From: Miniphocaeibacter sp964345925
GTDB taxonomy: Bacteria; Bacillota; Clostridia; Tissierellales; Peptoniphilaceae
Assembly (NCBI GenBank): GCA_964345925.1
Contig: CAYFSP010000005.1
Span: 6,816-70,815 of the forward strand
Length of the DNA: 64,000 nt
Reading direction: 5' to 3'
Below, one piece after another: positions 63,597-64,000 of the stretch. The notes beneath the pieces were generated by a model. That model was not told the origin of the DNA, searched no databases, and saw only the letters and a list, made by a program, of their open reading frames with translations. The translations under genes were made by a program, and so were the position numbers. How positions within the stretch are numbered: position 1 is the first letter of the stretch; every line of letters begins with the position of its first letter.

Positions 63597-63869
63597 ATGG
63601 ATATTGGAAGGATAATTATTTTTATAGTAATCATAAGTATTTGTATAAATAAATATTTAAAGACTAGAAAAGATACTTATATATTCATGGGAGTTTTTTC
63701 ATGGCTTGGTACTTTGTATATGAGTAGTTTTAATCTGTATCAGTACTTGCCTTCATTATTACGAGTATTTGTAAATGGAATATCCGTTATTTTGATTTTA
63801 ATATCATCATTTTTGTATTTTAAAGAGAAAATAAAAAATTATAAAAATATAGATAAAGTAAAAAAATAA
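63597..63869 (+). CDS. Small membrane protein of unknown function
   Basis: A 90-residue protein with about three hydrophobic segments (about 3-18, 28-46, 55-75) and a lysine-rich C terminus. GAGGTGAGG precedes the ATG and a terminator follows. No recognised family. Confidence 0.6.
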   Translation: MDIGRIIIFIVIISICINKYLKTRKDTYIFMGVFSWLGTLYMSSFNLYQYLPSLLRVFVNGISVILILISSFLYFKEKIKNYKNIDKVKK

Positions 63870-63882
63870 TATTTTTTAATAA

Positions 63883-63920
63883 AAAAGACACTGTTTCAAT
63901 TTTAGAATAGTGTCTTTTAA
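63883..63920 (+). terminator. Intrinsic terminator after the small membrane protein gene
   Basis: A 10-bp stem (63883-63892 with 63909-63918) with a partly paired loop and T-run. The remaining bases to the window end show no gene. Confidence 0.75.
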
Positions 63921-64000
63921 TATTTAAAATATATTCTGTTATAATTATATTAAAAAACATAAATGGATATAAAATATAAACTTTGAAACTTATGGGACTG

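Noticed and set aside
1..64000. CRISPR arrays, insertion sequences, prophage or integration sites
   Set aside because: No regularly spaced repeats, transposase or integrase genes, or direct-repeat borders were seen; the accessory cluster shows no clear sign of recent insertion.

Overview
The window comes from a low-GC Gram-positive anaerobe (Bacillota; gene content fits a Clostridia/Tissierellia-type amino-acid and purine fermenter). Signs are the AT-rich coding, frequent TTG starts with strong AGGAGG sites, an HPr/enzyme I/CcpA-type regulator set, a T-box leader, a lone [FeFe]-hydrogenase maturase HydE, aspartase, and a large ureide/purine catabolic cluster. The exact genus cannot be read from the sequence.

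Layout. 1-5.2 kb: tail of an LTA-synthase-like phosphoglycerol transferase, aspartase with a divergent LysR regulator, an FdhD homologue and HydE. 5.3-12.1 kb: cysteine synthase, a MarR-controlled heterodimeric ABC exporter, and a beta-CASP nuclease. 12.1-15.2 kb: a minus-strand polar amino-acid ABC importer behind a T-box leader. 15.3-28.6 kb: a long glycogen operon (glgB, glgC, glgD, glgA, a divergent phosphorylase, pullulanase, an unknown, a phosphohexomutase and a lipoprotein). 28.6-33.5 kb: xpt, an FHA/SEDS/penicillin-binding-protein operon and NAD kinase. 33.6-38.8 kb: 6S RNA, YtxH- and YtxG-like envelope/stress proteins, a lipid kinase, a LacI/CcpA-type regulator, HPr and enzyme I. 38.9-62.6 kb: the accessory highlight. 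62.7-64 kb: a tRNA-Lys and two small unknown genes.

The 38.9-62.6 kb block joins two diaminopropionate ammonia-lyases, an unassigned fold-type-II PLP enzyme, YgeW-type carbamoyltransferase, YgeY peptidase, carbamate kinase, YgfK, SsnA, an NCS2 purine permease, a dihydropyrimidinase and a BMP-type nucleoside ABC importer. These families match gene sets linked in gut anaerobes to oxygen-independent urate/xanthine breakdown. The expected logic is uptake, reductive dearomatisation, ring hydrolysis to ureido compounds, ATP recovery through carbamoyl phosphate and carbamate kinase, and deamination of 2,3-diaminopropionate to pyruvate and ammonia. No molybdenum hydroxylase is present in the window.

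The least expected features are in the control of this block. An AAA+ activator-like regulator has lost both the Walker A lysine and the GAFTGA loop. Between it and the catabolic operon are two identical 15-bp palindromes spaced 84 bp centre to centre, and the nearer one abuts a sigma-A-type promoter. An unassigned RNA with potential pseudoknot pairing precedes the nucleoside transporter. Other oddities are an in-frame TGA in glgB, a phosphorylase with changed active-site residues, an FdhD without its cysteine motif, a probable one-base slip at a lipoprotein start, and a tRNA-Lys with an irregular T-arm.
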